Source of the DNA: Olavius sp. associated proteobacterium Delta 1
GTDB lineage: Bacteria; Desulfobacterota; Desulfobacteria; Desulfobacterales; JAFDCJ01
Direction: 5' to 3'
Assembly (NCBI GenBank): GCA_902749685.1
Contig: CACVKW010001411.1
Span: forward strand, 1 to 46,806
DNA length: 46,806 nt
In this document: positions 24,567 through 33,428 of the stretch, piece after piece
Position numbering within the stretch: the first letter of the stretch is position 1
Layout of the letters: every line of letters starts with the position of its first letter
Program-made: the position numbers and the translations under genes
The notes under the pieces: generated by a model
Seen by the model: the letters and a program-made list of their open reading frames with translations, nothing else
Told to the model about the DNA's origin: nothing
Database searches by the model: none

Positions 24567-26426
24567 TCAGGTCGGTTTGGAAGCGGCCTGTGTCTCCGGG
24601 TCCGGGTCGTCAGGTTCATGAGTATGAAGTTTGATGCCGGGTCTTAAGGCTGTAATCAGTTCATCCAGTTCTTGGCCCATAACGGTTTCTTTTTCGAGCA
24701 ATTCTTCGGCCAGTTTGTGCAGAACGTCCATATTTTCCTTTAAGACATCCGTGGCACATTGATAGGCATCCTTGATCAGTTTGTTTATCTCATCGTCAAT
24801 CTTTTGCGCGGTGGCTTCCGAATAATCCCTGTGCTGGGAGATTTCCCGTCCCAGAAACACCTGCTCTTCACCTTTGCCATATGCCAGCGGGCCTAGCTCC
24901 TCACTCATACCCCAGTTTCTGATCATCGTCTGGGCCAGGTCGGTGGCCTGTTTGATATCATTGGCAGCCCCGGTGCTGATGCGGTTAAAAACAATATCCT
25001 CTGCCACCCGGCCACCGAAGGCCACCGCCAGCTCGCTTTCAAGCTGGTCCTTGAATCTGAAATCACGCTCTTCGGGCAAAAACCAGGTGATGCCGGCAGC
25101 GCGCCCTCTTGGCACAATGGTGATCTTGTTGACGGTATCGGTACCGGGCAAAAAGCGGGCCACCAGCGCATGTCCGCCTTCATGGTAGGCGGTAACTTTG
25201 CGATCTTCTTCCTTGATCACCTTGGATTTGCGCTCCAGTCCCATGTAGACTTTGTCTTTTGACTCGTCAAAGTCGATCATCTCAATCTTTTCTTTGTCGC
25301 GTTTGGCCGCCAGCAATGCCGCCTCATTTACGAGGTTCTCCAGATCAGCCCCGGAAAAACCGGGAGTCCCTTTGGCCAGAATATGCGGATTTACATCCGG
25401 ACCGATAGGTGTTTTTTTCATGTGTACCTTAAGAATTTTTTCACGGCCTTTGATGTCCGGCATGGAAACCACAACCTGCCGATCAAACCGCCCGGGACGC
25501 AGCAAAGCCGGATCCAGCACATCCGGCCGGTTGGTGGCCGATATCAGAATAACACCTTCATTGGATTCGAATCCGTCCATTTCGACCAGTAGCTGATTAA
25601 GCGTCTGCTCTCGTTCATCATGACCGCCCCCCAGACCGGCACCGCGATGGCGGCCGACGGCATCGATCTCATCGATGAAAATAATACAGGGTGCGTTTTT
25701 CTTGCCTTGAACAAACAGGTCCCGTACCCGCGATGCCCCCACACCGACAAACATTTCAACGAAATCCGACCCGCTGATGCTGAAAAACGGCACACCGGCC
25801 TCCCCGGCGATTGCCCGTCCCAGAAGGGTTTTCCCGGTTCCCGGCGGGCCCATCAAAAGTACGCCTTTGGGGATCCGGCCGCCCAGCCGGGTAAATTTCT
25901 TGGGATCTCTGAGAAACTCGACAATTTCTCCCAGTTCTTCTTTGGCCTCGTCGATGCCGGCCACGTCTTCAAAGGTGACTTTTTCGGATTGGTCGGTATT
26001 CAGCCGGGCCCGGCTTTTACCGAACGACAATGCTTTACCGCCGCCGGCTTGCATCTGCCGCATGAAAAATATCCAGACGCCAATTAGCACCAGCATCGGA
26101 AACCATGAGACCAGCACTGACATATACCAGGGATTCTCCGCAGGAGGTTTCGCGCTGATCGTAACACCTTTTTTTCGCATAATGTTGATGAGATCGTTGT
26201 CCGGAGGGGCGTAGATTTTGAAACGGTTACGAGCGGTATCCGTAACGAGCAGTTCCTGACCCTGGATCACCACCTCGGAAACACGCTCATTGTCTACCAT
26301 ATCCAAAAATTCGGTATAGCTGATGCTGGTTTCCGCCATGTGCTGCTGACTGAAAAGATTGTAAAGCATGACCATCATCAACGTGATGACCAACCATAGG
26401 GCCAAATTTTTATAAAACGGATTCAA
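24567..26426 (-). CDS. ftsH: ATP-dependent zinc metalloprotease FtsH
   Basis: Hexameric membrane AAA+ protease for quality control of membrane and short-lived proteins, 619 aa. Two transmembrane segments (about residues 8-25 and 102-121) flank a periplasmic domain. Walker A is GPPGTGKT near 194, Walker B is CIIFIDEIDAVGRHRG near 248, and the second region of homology is NRPDVLDPALLRPGRFDRQV. The zinc site reads HEGGH (usually HEAGH) near 415, with a third ligand Asp in the later NDIKQATDLAQTMI region. The order tilS-ftsH-folP is common in Proteobacteria and Firmicutes. Confidence 0.97.
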   Translation of the reverse strand: MNPFYKNLALWLVITLMMVMLYNLFSQQHMAETSISYTEFLDMVDNERVSEVVIQGQELLVTDTARNRFKIYAPPDNDLINIMRKKGVTISAKPPAENPWYMSVLVSWFPMLVLIGVWIFFMRQMQAGGGKALSFGKSRARLNTDQSEKVTFEDVAGIDEAKEELGEIVEFLRDPKKFTRLGGRIPKGVLLMGPPGTGKTLLGRAIAGEAGVPFFSISGSDFVEMFVGVGASRVRDLFVQGKKNAPCIIFIDEIDAVGRHRGAGLGGGHDEREQTLNQLLVEMDGFESNEGVILISATNRPDVLDPALLRPGRFDRQVVVSMPDIKGREKILKVHMKKTPIGPDVNPHILAKGTPGFSGADLENLVNEAALLAAKRDKEKIEMIDFDESKDKVYMGLERKSKVIKEEDRKVTAYHEGGHALVARFLPGTDTVNKITIVPRGRAAGITWFLPEERDFRFKDQLESELAVAFGGRVAEDIVFNRISTGAANDIKQATDLAQTMIRNWGMSEELGPLAYGKGEEQVFLGREISQHRDYSEATAQKIDDEINKLIKDAYQCATDVLKENMDVLHKLAEELLEKETVMGQELDELITALRPGIKLHTHEPDDPDPETQAASKPT

Positions 26427-26671
26427 ATGTGATTACCTCCCGGGCTGAAATTGTTGAATATTGTATATTGAATAATGAATATTTATGGCAGTCGCTACGC
26501 TCCATCGCTTTAATAAAAAACAGAACTGATCCGTCAAAGGCGAACCTTGAATATTCACTATTCAATCGGCGATATTCAATACTTAATGTAAGTATCCTGT
26601 ATCTTGGATAAAATATCAAGTATCAAGTTAGCCGACTCTTGATTATAAGCAAATCTAATCATTATAGCGCA
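26427..26671. repeat. Intergenic repeat between tilS and ftsH
   Basis: The gap holds GAATATT-type words on the left (26450-26480) and complementary ATTCAATA-type words on the right (26550-26590). An inner segment contains GCTACGCTCCATCGC and TGATCCGTC. It resembles the elements at 18648-18785 and 41530-41640. No separate promoter for ftsH could be identified. Confidence 0.55.
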
Positions 26672-28141
26672 TTAAGCAAGCAAAAGTTCGGCTTTGAGGA
26701 TGCGCCGGGTTGCTGAAACTACTTTAACACAATTGTCAATCCGGTGACCGGCGAGCCAGATAATTTTACCAGCGTTTAAGAGCAGAGGGCATAATCGGCG
26801 CTGAGGCCGGGGAATTTTATTGTCAATAAAATATTTCTTAACCTTTTGGGTGCCGTTTACGCCCAAAGGAGAGAACCGGTCGCCCGGTCGAGGATTGCGT
26901 ACTACCAGCGGAAACTGCAGACGATCCATATCAAAAAATGCCAGGTTTTTTCCGATAGTGTTAAAATCGGGCAGATCATCGGCTCCAAGTTCGGCGAGTT
27001 TGATAGTTGCGCGGGCTTCCTGGATGAATAAAGCGCCCGGAGGGGCAATCGTATACTGATAATCAATCACAGCCGATCCATCGGATCCGTCGCAGCTAAC
27101 CGAAGCGTCGCTTTTACGGTTGTTGATCGTCAGATCTGCTGACCTCAATCTAACTCGAATTCCATCGGGCAAATTCAGGCAACCCGCAGCGGGGCTTTTG
27201 TCAATCAGGTTCAGCACAGCATCAATATGCGCCAGGGTGATGCGCCGCAGATCCATTTTAACTGACAGAATCGCCCTTCTAATAATCCGTCTTTTAGCTG
27301 AAGCGGCCAACCGTTCCAACCGACCTAAATCTATGCTGACGGCGTCGGGGCCCTTGACTGAGATACATTTGTTAAAGTCTTTGCTGAGAATGTTCTCAAG
27401 CCATTGATCCTCTGCCCGCATAATGGTTGCAAGCCGGTTAAGGGCTTCAATGATCGCGGGATTATATGCTTTTTCCAACTCGGGTATTAACTGATGCCGA
27501 ATCCGATTGCGCCGAAAGGACAGATCTGTATTGGATGCATCGGTAACAAAAAGCAATTTTTTTTCAGCAATATAATCAATTATCTCAGATCGTTTAAGCT
27601 GAATTAACGGACGAACGATTTTACCGCCCCGGACCGGAGCAATTCCGGACAGGCCTAGCGGTCCGCTTCCGCGCAGCAAATTCATGAGCACCAGTTCGGC
27701 GTTGTCATTGCTGTGGTGCCCAATGGCGATTTTATTAAAGCCGTTTCGGGCGGAAATTTCCTCAAAAAATCCATAGCGCATCTTGCGCGCTGCTTCCTCC
27801 AGGGAAAGGTGAGCACTTCGCTGAAAATGGCGCACATCTTTTTTTTCAATGTAACAAGGCAAATTGAGTCGCCGGGCAAGTTCAGCCACGAATTCTGCAT
27901 CACGGTCCGAATCTTTCTGGCGCAGGCAGTGATTCAGATGAGCAATCGCCGATCGACGCGGGTGTTCTTCGTTCAGGGTGTGCATTACATGCGCCAGAGT
28001 AACGGAATCCGGCCCTCCGGAAACAGCGATCAAGACAGAATCGTCCGCCGCCAACATTCGGTGGGTTGCAATAGTTTGCTTGACAGTTCTGAGGATCTTT
28101 TTTTCAATCTTGCTTTTTGATCTGTCTTTGCCGGTCCCCAT
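26672..28141 (-). CDS. tilS: tRNA(Ile)-lysidine synthetase
   Basis: ATP-dependent ligase that makes lysidine at C34 of tRNA-Ile(CAU), essential for AUA decoding; 489 aa. The PP-loop ATP site is VSGGPDSVTLAHVMH near residue 42, followed by AHLNHCLRQKDSDRDAEFV and IAIGHHSNDNAELVLMNLLR, both TilS hallmarks. The C-terminal domain (about 395-489) includes RNPRPGDRFSPLGVNGTQKV, typical of the long TilS form. A GTG at 28150 is an alternative start; the ATG at 28141 is preferred. It is first of the tilS-ftsH-folP unit and is divergent from the SRP RNA gene. Confidence 0.95.
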   Translation of the reverse strand: MGTGKDRSKSKIEKKILRTVKQTIATHRMLAADDSVLIAVSGGPDSVTLAHVMHTLNEEHPRRSAIAHLNHCLRQKDSDRDAEFVAELARRLNLPCYIEKKDVRHFQRSAHLSLEEAARKMRYGFFEEISARNGFNKIAIGHHSNDNAELVLMNLLRGSGPLGLSGIAPVRGGKIVRPLIQLKRSEIIDYIAEKKLLFVTDASNTDLSFRRNRIRHQLIPELEKAYNPAIIEALNRLATIMRAEDQWLENILSKDFNKCISVKGPDAVSIDLGRLERLAASAKRRIIRRAILSVKMDLRRITLAHIDAVLNLIDKSPAAGCLNLPDGIRVRLRSADLTINNRKSDASVSCDGSDGSAVIDYQYTIAPPGALFIQEARATIKLAELGADDLPDFNTIGKNLAFFDMDRLQFPLVVRNPRPGDRFSPLGVNGTQKVKKYFIDNKIPRPQRRLCPLLLNAGKIIWLAGHRIDNCVKVVSATRRILKAELLLA

Positions 28142-28310
28142 AAAATTCACCCAAACTTCATTTAAGTCGGATTGATTTTGGATTATACACCTGAAAGTAA
28201 AAGGTCACCAAAATTCCATAATAGATATACAAGAATACCTGAATGAGCATCCCCAAGTCAACTGCCCATAAACCTGTGAACCCTGAACCTTTGGACCCAT
28301 AATATTTTTC

Positions 28311-28338
28311 TTGCAAAAAACTTATTATGACGTATTTT
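28311..28338 (+). promoter_or_regulatory. Promoter of the SRP RNA gene
   Basis: TTGCAA (28311-28316) and TATTTT (28333-28338) with 16-bp spacing put the start near 28345, which agrees with the 5' end deduced independently from RNA pairing. Confidence 0.55.
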
Positions 28339-28343
28339 AGTCA

Positions 28344-28606
28344 CTGGTTGTGCTAGGTGGGGAGCTAGCGGTGCCCTTTTCCCGAAATCCGCTTTACGCG
28401 GGGCTGAACTCCCGCCCAAGGGCCTTATACTTGGATAACCTGAACCATTTTGATCGGACACCTCGCAACAGACGGTCGCGAACCTCGTCAGATCCGGAAG
28501 GAAGCAGCGATAAGTGATGCAGTCTGTGTCGTGGATTGATCCCGGTCTGCATAATGGTCCGGGTTTCCCAAAAAAGGTTCGAAGGTGGGTGCACAACCAC
28601 TCTTTT
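28344..28606 (+). ncRNA. ffs: Signal recognition particle RNA, long Alu-containing form
   Basis: RNA scaffold of the signal recognition particle, which binds Ffh. The SRP54-binding hairpin GTCAGATCCGGAAGGAAGCA at 28487-28506 is the universal signature. Upstream, GTGCTAGGTGGGGAG and TAGCGGTGCCC followed by a GCGGGG hairpin match the Alu domain of long bacterial SRP RNAs, absent from the 4.5S form of E. coli. Ends are set by pairing of GGTTGTGC (28346-28353) with GCACAACC (28591-28598). Inner helices include AACCTGAACCATT (28437-28449) with AATGGTCCGGGTT (28553-28565). The closing stem is followed by TCTTTT, which may terminate transcription. Length is about 260 nt. Open frames across it are shadows. 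Confidence 0.92.
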
Positions 28607-29017
28607 GAATTCGGAAGGTGGAATGCGGAAGTCGGAATTATTCGATTGCGGAATGATCGCGCCTAGAGCAACGGGCATTGCGTGATGAAAAATGCAAGAA
28701 GCCCTGGGATTGAGGACCGAGGCGTTTGATTGCAGAGTTCGGTTTTGAGCTGATCCCTCCTTTTTTAATCGTTATGTGCCATGCCCTTTGCCGTCTTTCC
28801 TGAGCCCTCAATCTTATGCCCGGTATCTTTAGTACTGAGGCTTCAACCTTTCACCGTCTGCCGTTTACCGTACCCGCCCGGACCCATCATTCCAATCAAC
28901 CAAATCCATCGCCCAGCAACCGGAACCAGCATCCGACATCAGGCATCCAATATCCAGAACCCATCACCTGTATTCATAGGACAGAATTCCATTGCCGTGC
29001 ACCGTATGCCCTGTACC

Positions 29018-29133
29018 GACTACCCCGCATTTTTATCTGGCACCGTTTTTTCCCCCCTATACCTTAAACCTTATACCCCATACCTGATACCTACCGGCAT
29101 CCAGCATCGAGTATCCAGCATCGAGTATCCAGG
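29018..29133 (-). repeat. Dispersed repeat core, copy 2, with heptamer arm
   Basis: The reverse complement of 29018-29093 matches 15831-15906 at about 71 of 76 positions, including the non-repetitive AACGGTGCCAGATAA and ATGCGGGGTA words. Five heptamers (ATCCAGC/ATCGAGT) at 29099-29133 correspond to the big array beside copy 1. This is thus a second, shorter copy of one composite element in opposite orientation. Confidence 0.85.
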
Positions 29134-29220
29134 AACCGACTGAAGTTCAGAACATGAACTGCGGATAGCATCTGAGTGATAACCACCCAATTTTTCCTAT
29201 AAAACCTTGCTATTACCACC

Positions 29221-29248
29221 TTGACAACGTTTCAACTGGTCTTATTTT
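29221..29248 (+). promoter_or_regulatory. Probable promoter of grpE-dnaK
   Basis: A perfect -35 TTGACA (29221-29226) is followed after 16 bp by TATTTT (29243-29248), 49 bp before the grpE start. It looks like a housekeeping promoter. No CIRCE inverted repeat (TTAGCACTC-N9-GAGTGCTAA) is visible. Confidence 0.5.
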
Positions 29249-29296
29249 TCAAATCAACTATTACAACCTCATATGACCGGGAGAATATTTCTAGCA

Positions 29297-29935
29297 ATGT
29301 CAGCTAAAAAGGAAATTAAAATTCAAACTGACTCTGAGGAGGCCAAAAAAAATGTGAAGGCCGCTGAAGCCGTCGATAATAATAAGCAAGACTTTAAACG
29401 TGATTCTGAGAAGGCGGCTGAAAATCAGGTTGATGACCCGCTGGAGGATCTGGCAGAAAAGCTTAAGTTAAAAGAACAGGAAGCCCAGGAAAATTACGAC
29501 CGCCTTTTGAGGGTTTCGGCCGAGTTCGATAACTATAAAAAGCGCGCCTCCCGGGACATGGAAGAGTTTCGCAAGTTTTCCAACCAGTCCTTGATAAAAG
29601 AGATGCTTTCGGTAGTGGATAATCTGGAATTGGCCATGAACTCAACCAATGGTCATAAGAATATCGACAAAGGGCTGCTGGATGGTCTGGAAATGACGCA
29701 CAAAGAAATATTAAAGGTCTTTGAAAAATTTAGTGTCAAACCCATCAGCGCCAAAGGCCAGCCATTTGATCCGACGTTCCATGAAGCAGTCATGCAGGAA
29801 GCAACCGATGAGTATCCTGCGAATACGGTTATCAATGAACTGCAGAAAGGCTATTTAATTCATGACCGACTGCTGCGGCCCTCGATGGTAGTGGTCGCCA
29901 GCTCCAAAGAAAAGAAGGACGACACCAAATCTTAA
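29297..29935 (+). CDS. grpE: GrpE nucleotide exchange factor
   Basis: Co-chaperone that drives ADP release from DnaK, 212 aa. A charged, low-complexity N-terminus (about 1-60) leads into the long dimerising helix with LRVSAEFDNYKKRASRDMEE near residue 70. The C-terminal beta domain shows PFDPTFHEAVMQEATDEYP, then VINELQKGYLIHDRLLRPSM near 180, the family signature. The ATG at 29297 is chosen because GGGAGA lies upstream and the product begins SAKKE; an ATG at 29273 adds eight residues without a ribosome-binding site. dnaK follows at 170 bp; hrcA and dnaJ are not adjacent here. Confidence 0.95.
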   Translation: MSAKKEIKIQTDSEEAKKNVKAAEAVDNNKQDFKRDSEKAAENQVDDPLEDLAEKLKLKEQEAQENYDRLLRVSAEFDNYKKRASRDMEEFRKFSNQSLIKEMLSVVDNLELAMNSTNGHKNIDKGLLDGLEMTHKEILKVFEKFSVKPISAKGQPFDPTFHEAVMQEATDEYPANTVINELQKGYLIHDRLLRPSMVVVASSKEKKDDTKS

Positions 29936-29964
29936 GGTAAGATGAGGATTTAACAATTAATAAA

Positions 29965-30060
29965 GAGGCTGTTTCAAAACGTTTCAATTTGTGAATGATC
30001 AGCAACGTCAGTCAGTCTGACGCAGAGAATATATAAATTGGGATGTTTTGAAATCGCCTC
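29965..30060. repeat. Inverted repeat between grpE and dnaK
   Basis: Arms 29965-29990 (GAGGCTGTTTCAAAAC then GTTTCAATTT) and 30035-30060 are inverted copies with about 6 mismatches in 26 bp. An inner hairpin CGTCAG/CTGACG lies at 30006-30021. The 96-bp unit with imperfect terminal inverted repeats resembles a small MITE-like insertion, or a leader structure of dnaK. No target-site duplication is obvious. Confidence 0.65.
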
Positions 30061-30105
30061 GAGGGATAAATTTTAGTTGATATAAAGTTTAAGGAGGGAA
30101 GAGAC

Positions 30106-32031
30106 ATGTCAAAGGTAATCGGAATCGATCTCGGTACCACGAATTCATGCGTTGCTGTTATGGAAGGTCCCGACGCAACGGTAATCACGAATCCGGAGGG
30201 TGGACGGACAACGCCTTCTATCGTGGCAATTAACGATGGTGGTGAGAGATTGGTAGGCCAAATAGCAAAACGCCAGGCCATCACCAACCCTGAAAACACG
30301 GTGTTTGGCGTTAAAAGGCTGATTGGCCGCAAATACGCATCCAAGGAGGTGCAGAATGATATAAAAATTCTCCCATTTATAATTGAACAGGCCAGCAACG
30401 GTGACGTTCGCATCAAAATAAAAGGCAAACAATACAGTTCCGCGGAGGTATCCTCTTTTATTCTGGCCAACATTAAAAACACGGCCGAGCAATATCTTGG
30501 TGAGAAAGTAACGGATGCGGTCATCACCGTTCCGGCATATTTTGATGACAGTCAGCGTCAGGCGACCAAGGATGCCGGCAAAATAGCGGGGCTGAATGTT
30601 TTAAGAATCATAAATGAGCCCACGGCTGCGTCCCTGGCTTATGGACTGGACAAAAAAAAGGAAGAGAAGATCGCCGTTTTCGATCTCGGGGGAGGCACCT
30701 TTGATATTTCAATTCTTGAAATCGGAGAAGGTGTCTTTGAAGTTAAAGCCACCAATGGCGATACCCATCTCGGTGGTGAAGACTTCGACCTGCGGCTAAT
30801 CGATTATCTGGCCGATGAATTTAATAAGGACCAGGGGATTGATCTAAGAAGCGACAAAATGGCGCTGCAGCGTTTGAAGGAAGCCGCTGAAAAAGCCAAA
30901 ATGGAGCTTTCATCTTCGATGGAAACCGATGTCAATCTTCCATTCATTACCGCCGATGCCAGTGGCCCCAAACATCTCAACATTAAAATCACCCGGGCCA
31001 AGCTTGAGTCTCTGGTAAGCGAATTGCTGGACAATCTGGAAAAACCCTGCCGGGCAGCGCTCAAAGACTCCGGATTATCAACCGGGGAAATCAATGAGGT
31101 TATTCTGGTCGGCGGCATGACCCGCATGCCTGCAGTTCAGGAACGCGTCAAAAAGATTTTTGACAAAGAGCCCCACCGGGGTGTAAATCCGGATGAAGTT
31201 GTTGCCCTGGGCGCCGCCATTCAGGGCGGTGTATTGAAAGGCGATGTTAAAGATGTTCTTTTGCTCGATGTCACGCCGTTGTCTCTGGGAATTGAAACCC
31301 TCGGCGGTGTCATGACCAGGTTGATCGAAAAGAACACCACGATTCCGACTAAAAAGAGCCAGACCTTTTCAACGGCAGCCGACAATCAACCGGCTGTATC
31401 TATTCATGTACTGCAGGGCGAACGCGAGATGGCCGCCTACAATAAAACCCTGGGCCGATTCGAACTGGTCGGCATTCCGCCGGCTCCCCGGGGGATACCT
31501 CAGATTGAGGTGACCTTCGACATTGACGCCAACGGAATCGTGAATGTTTCCGCCAAGGATCAAGCCACCGGCAAGGAACAGTCGATACAGATAACCGCAT
31601 CCTCCGGCTTGTCCAAGGAAGAAATCGACCAACTGATAAAAGACGCCGAAATGAACGCTGATGAGGATAAAAAGAAACGGGAACTGGTTGAAGCTCGCAA
31701 TCAGGCAGACGCCCTTATCTATTCAACTGAAAAATCTATCAAAGAGTTGGGCGACAAAGTCGACGATGAAACCAAAAGCAAGGTTGAAGCAGCATCCGCC
31801 GCTCTGAAAACAGCCATTGAAGGCGAAGACACAGAAGAGATAAAACGGCTCAGTGAAGAGTTGACCAATGTTTCACACAAACTGGCAGAAGCCATGTACC
31901 AGCAGGCTTCCGCCGCCGGGCAACAGGCAGATCCCGGAGCAGAATCTGCCGAACAACCCGGTGGTGCAGCCCCGGACGAAGATGTCGTCGATGCGGATTT
32001 TGAAGAGGTGAAAGAAGAGGATAAAAAGTAA
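30106..32031 (+). CDS. dnaK: Chaperone DnaK (Hsp70)
   Basis: ATP-dependent Hsp70 chaperone, 641 aa, the standard length. The ATPase domain opens with KVIGIDLGTTNSCVAVMEG and contains VPAYFDDSQRQATKDAGKIA, NEPTAASLAYGLDK, and FDLGGGTFDISILEIGEG. The VILVGGMTRMPAVQ stretch, the interdomain linker DVLLLDVTPLSLGIETLGG and the substrate-binding domain follow. The C-terminal tail is acidic and ends DADFEEVKEEDKK, normal for bacterial DnaK. AAGGAGGGA lies 7 nt before the ATG. A strong terminator at 32053-32092 ends the unit. Confidence 0.98.
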   Translation: MSKVIGIDLGTTNSCVAVMEGPDATVITNPEGGRTTPSIVAINDGGERLVGQIAKRQAITNPENTVFGVKRLIGRKYASKEVQNDIKILPFIIEQASNGDVRIKIKGKQYSSAEVSSFILANIKNTAEQYLGEKVTDAVITVPAYFDDSQRQATKDAGKIAGLNVLRIINEPTAASLAYGLDKKKEEKIAVFDLGGGTFDISILEIGEGVFEVKATNGDTHLGGEDFDLRLIDYLADEFNKDQGIDLRSDKMALQRLKEAAEKAKMELSSSMETDVNLPFITADASGPKHLNIKITRAKLESLVSELLDNLEKPCRAALKDSGLSTGEINEVILVGGMTRMPAVQERVKKIFDKEPHRGVNPDEVVALGAAIQGGVLKGDVKDVLLLDVTPLSLGIETLGGVMTRLIEKNTTIPTKKSQTFSTAADNQPAVSIHVLQGEREMAAYNKTLGRFELVGIPPAPRGIPQIEVTFDIDANGIVNVSAKDQATGKEQSIQITASSGLSKEEIDQLIKDAEMNADEDKKKRELVEARNQADALIYSTEKSIKELGDKVDDETKSKVEAASAALKTAIEGEDTEEIKRLSEELTNVSHKLAEAMYQQASAAGQQADPGAESAEQPGGAAPDEDVVDADFEEVKEEDKK

Positions 32032-32052
32032 AGATTATCTTGTTAGGATTTT

Positions 32053-32092
32053 AAAATCCCGTGACGCTTCTTGCAGCCGCGGGATTTTTTTT
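32053..32092 (+). terminator. Rho-independent terminator after dnaK
   Basis: AAAATCCCG and CGGGATTTT form the stem, separated by a roughly 20-nt loop with its own weak pairing, followed by an eight-T run. It begins 22 nt after the dnaK stop and is the clearest intrinsic terminator in the window. Confidence 0.85.
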
Positions 32093-32126
32093 GAAAATGT
32101 TGTTTTCAGGGCGGATTAATTAAAAA

Positions 32127-32744
32127 ATGGACAATTATGGAAAAATCATTAAAGACAATCTGGCTCGGCTTTATAAAAATAGGCCCGATCATCTGGCGCA
32201 GCTGCTGCCCGGAAAATATCAGAACGAACAGTTAATATTTAAAGCATTCGGATCTACCTGCCGCATCGGAACGGGTGGAATTACGGTCGGCGATAAAACA
32301 GAAAGCGGTGTGATCGGCATATTGATATCTTTGTATGCCCTGCATGCCAAAGCGGAGCCATGCATTCCGACTCCCTTCAAGGCATATAGAGAAATCCCCA
32401 ACAGTATGCCCTATGCGGGGGCATTTGCCAGCCACACCGAACAAATTTTAATACCTCATATTGATAAGATTGAAGATAACCGGGATCTGATATTCGAAAT
32501 ACTGAACGGAGAGACCGGCACCGGCAGTGAGGGTGGCGATTTTTCTTTTGTGGTCCGCCCCTTCCCTAAAGTTCAATTAAATTATATTTTTTACCGTGCC
32601 GATGATGATTTCCCCGCTTCCGCGACGTGTCTTTTTTCCAATAATGCCCTATCCTTCCTCCCCGTTGACGCCCTGGCCGACACGGGAGAATACACTTCCA
32701 GAAAAATCATCGATATAATTTCATCCAGATTACTTTACCCATAA
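32127..32744 (+). CDS. DUF3786-domain protein
   Basis: Protein of 205 aa with the DUF3786 pattern: an N-terminal helical part, the middle GVIGILISLYALHAKA and PTPFKAYREIPNSMPYAGAF, and a C-terminal FPKVQLNYIFYRADDDFPAS followed by SFLPVDALADTGEY. The family is frequent in strict anaerobes, including Desulfobacterota, and often lies near corrinoid or C1 genes; no activity is established. It starts 35 nt after the dnaK terminator and is probably transcribed on its own. No membrane segment or signal peptide is present. Confidence 0.8.
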   Translation: MDNYGKIIKDNLARLYKNRPDHLAQLLPGKYQNEQLIFKAFGSTCRIGTGGITVGDKTESGVIGILISLYALHAKAEPCIPTPFKAYREIPNSMPYAGAFASHTEQILIPHIDKIEDNRDLIFEILNGETGTGSEGGDFSFVVRPFPKVQLNYIFYRADDDFPASATCLFSNNALSFLPVDALADTGEYTSRKIIDIISSRLLYP

Positions 32745-32981
32745 AAAAGGCACCTTTAAATTTTCAAATTGATTTCATGAAAACCGCAGAAAGCTTCCAT
32801 ATCAAAGCGGTCGAATCATAAATAGCGATTGGCATAAATATCCTCAGGCGCATGTTTTGCACCTGTTGTCCTGGCAGGCGACAATGCCTATCTTCCTCGA
32901 CGCCGTGTATCTTTACATCTGAATATCAATAGTTATAATATAAACAACTGAAAACAGATATACGGGAAAGGAGGCTTTACA

Positions 32982-33428
32982 ATGGAAGTGAATAGAGTGC
33001 TGTGGCCAACTGATTTTTCAAGCAGTGCCGAAAAAGCCCTGCCTTACGTAACCGATCTAACCCAAAAGTATGGGGCCGAAATACATGTTCTTTATGTAAT
33101 TGAAGACATTGCCCACCATGACGGCTGGTATGGAGATTTTGAAAAAGACAAAATCGACAAACTGATGCAGTATGCTGATAAATCAGCCAATAAACGGTTG
33201 AATCAGATTTGTGAAAAATACCTGAACAGTTGTCCTTTGTACATCAAACATGTAGCGGTGGGTGATCCGACCCAGGAAATTTTAAAGCTGATTGAAAAAG
33301 AAGAAATTGATCTGGTCGTTATGGCCAGCCATGGCAGCCAGGGAAATTATCGCTTCGGCAGTGTGACTGAGAAGGTTTTAAAAAATTCACCGGTGCCGGT
33401 GACGACGGTTCCGATCGATCCGGAATAA
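32982..33428 (+). CDS. Universal stress protein (UspA family)
   Basis: Cytoplasmic Usp-fold protein, 148 aa. It begins with a basic strand and WPTDFSSSAEKALPYVTDL, typical of UspA. The nucleotide loop near the C-terminus reads VMASHGSQGNYRFGSVTEKV: the GxxG and GS elements are present, but only four residues separate them where ATP-binding members usually have around six to nine. ATP binding is therefore uncertain. AAAGGAGG precedes the ATG. It appears monocistronic. Confidence 0.9.
   Translation: MEVNRVLWPTDFSSSAEKALPYVTDLTQKYGAEIHVLYVIEDIAHHDGWYGDFEKDKIDKLMQYADKSANKRLNQICEKYLNSCPLYIKHVAVGDPTQEILKLIEKEEIDLVVMASHGSQGNYRFGSVTEKVLKNSPVPVTTVPIDPE

Larger units (their letters stand above)
28607..29296. 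other. Intergenic region before grpE with composite repeats
   Basis: Gap of about 690 bp. Nothing was recognised from 28607 to 28830. Degenerate heptamers (TTCAACC, TTTCACC, GTCTGCC, GTTTACC) lie at about 28846-28880, ATCCAGA-type units at about 28931-28965, the second core copy at 29018-29093 and more heptamers at 29099-29133. The grpE promoter is at 29221-29248. The open frames here are repeat-derived and not called. Confidence 0.6.

Noticed and set aside
28394..28678. Minus-strand open frames over the SRP RNA region
   Set aside because: The DNA there is explained in detail by SRP RNA helices; the antisense frames have no coding signature.
28607..28780. tRNA gene near the SRP RNA
   Set aside because: No T-loop (GTTCGAATC type) or cloverleaf pairing could be found; the only GGTTCGAA word, at 28576-28583, lies inside an SRP RNA helix.
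28781..29143. 120-codon and 83-codon plus-strand frames before grpE
   Set aside because: They overlap the repeat core and heptamer units; the translated sequence is Pro/Ser/His-rich and not conserved-looking.
29161..29296. CIRCE element controlling grpE-dnaK
   Set aside because: The TTAGCACTC-N9-GAGTGCTAA pattern is not present in the upstream region or between the genes.
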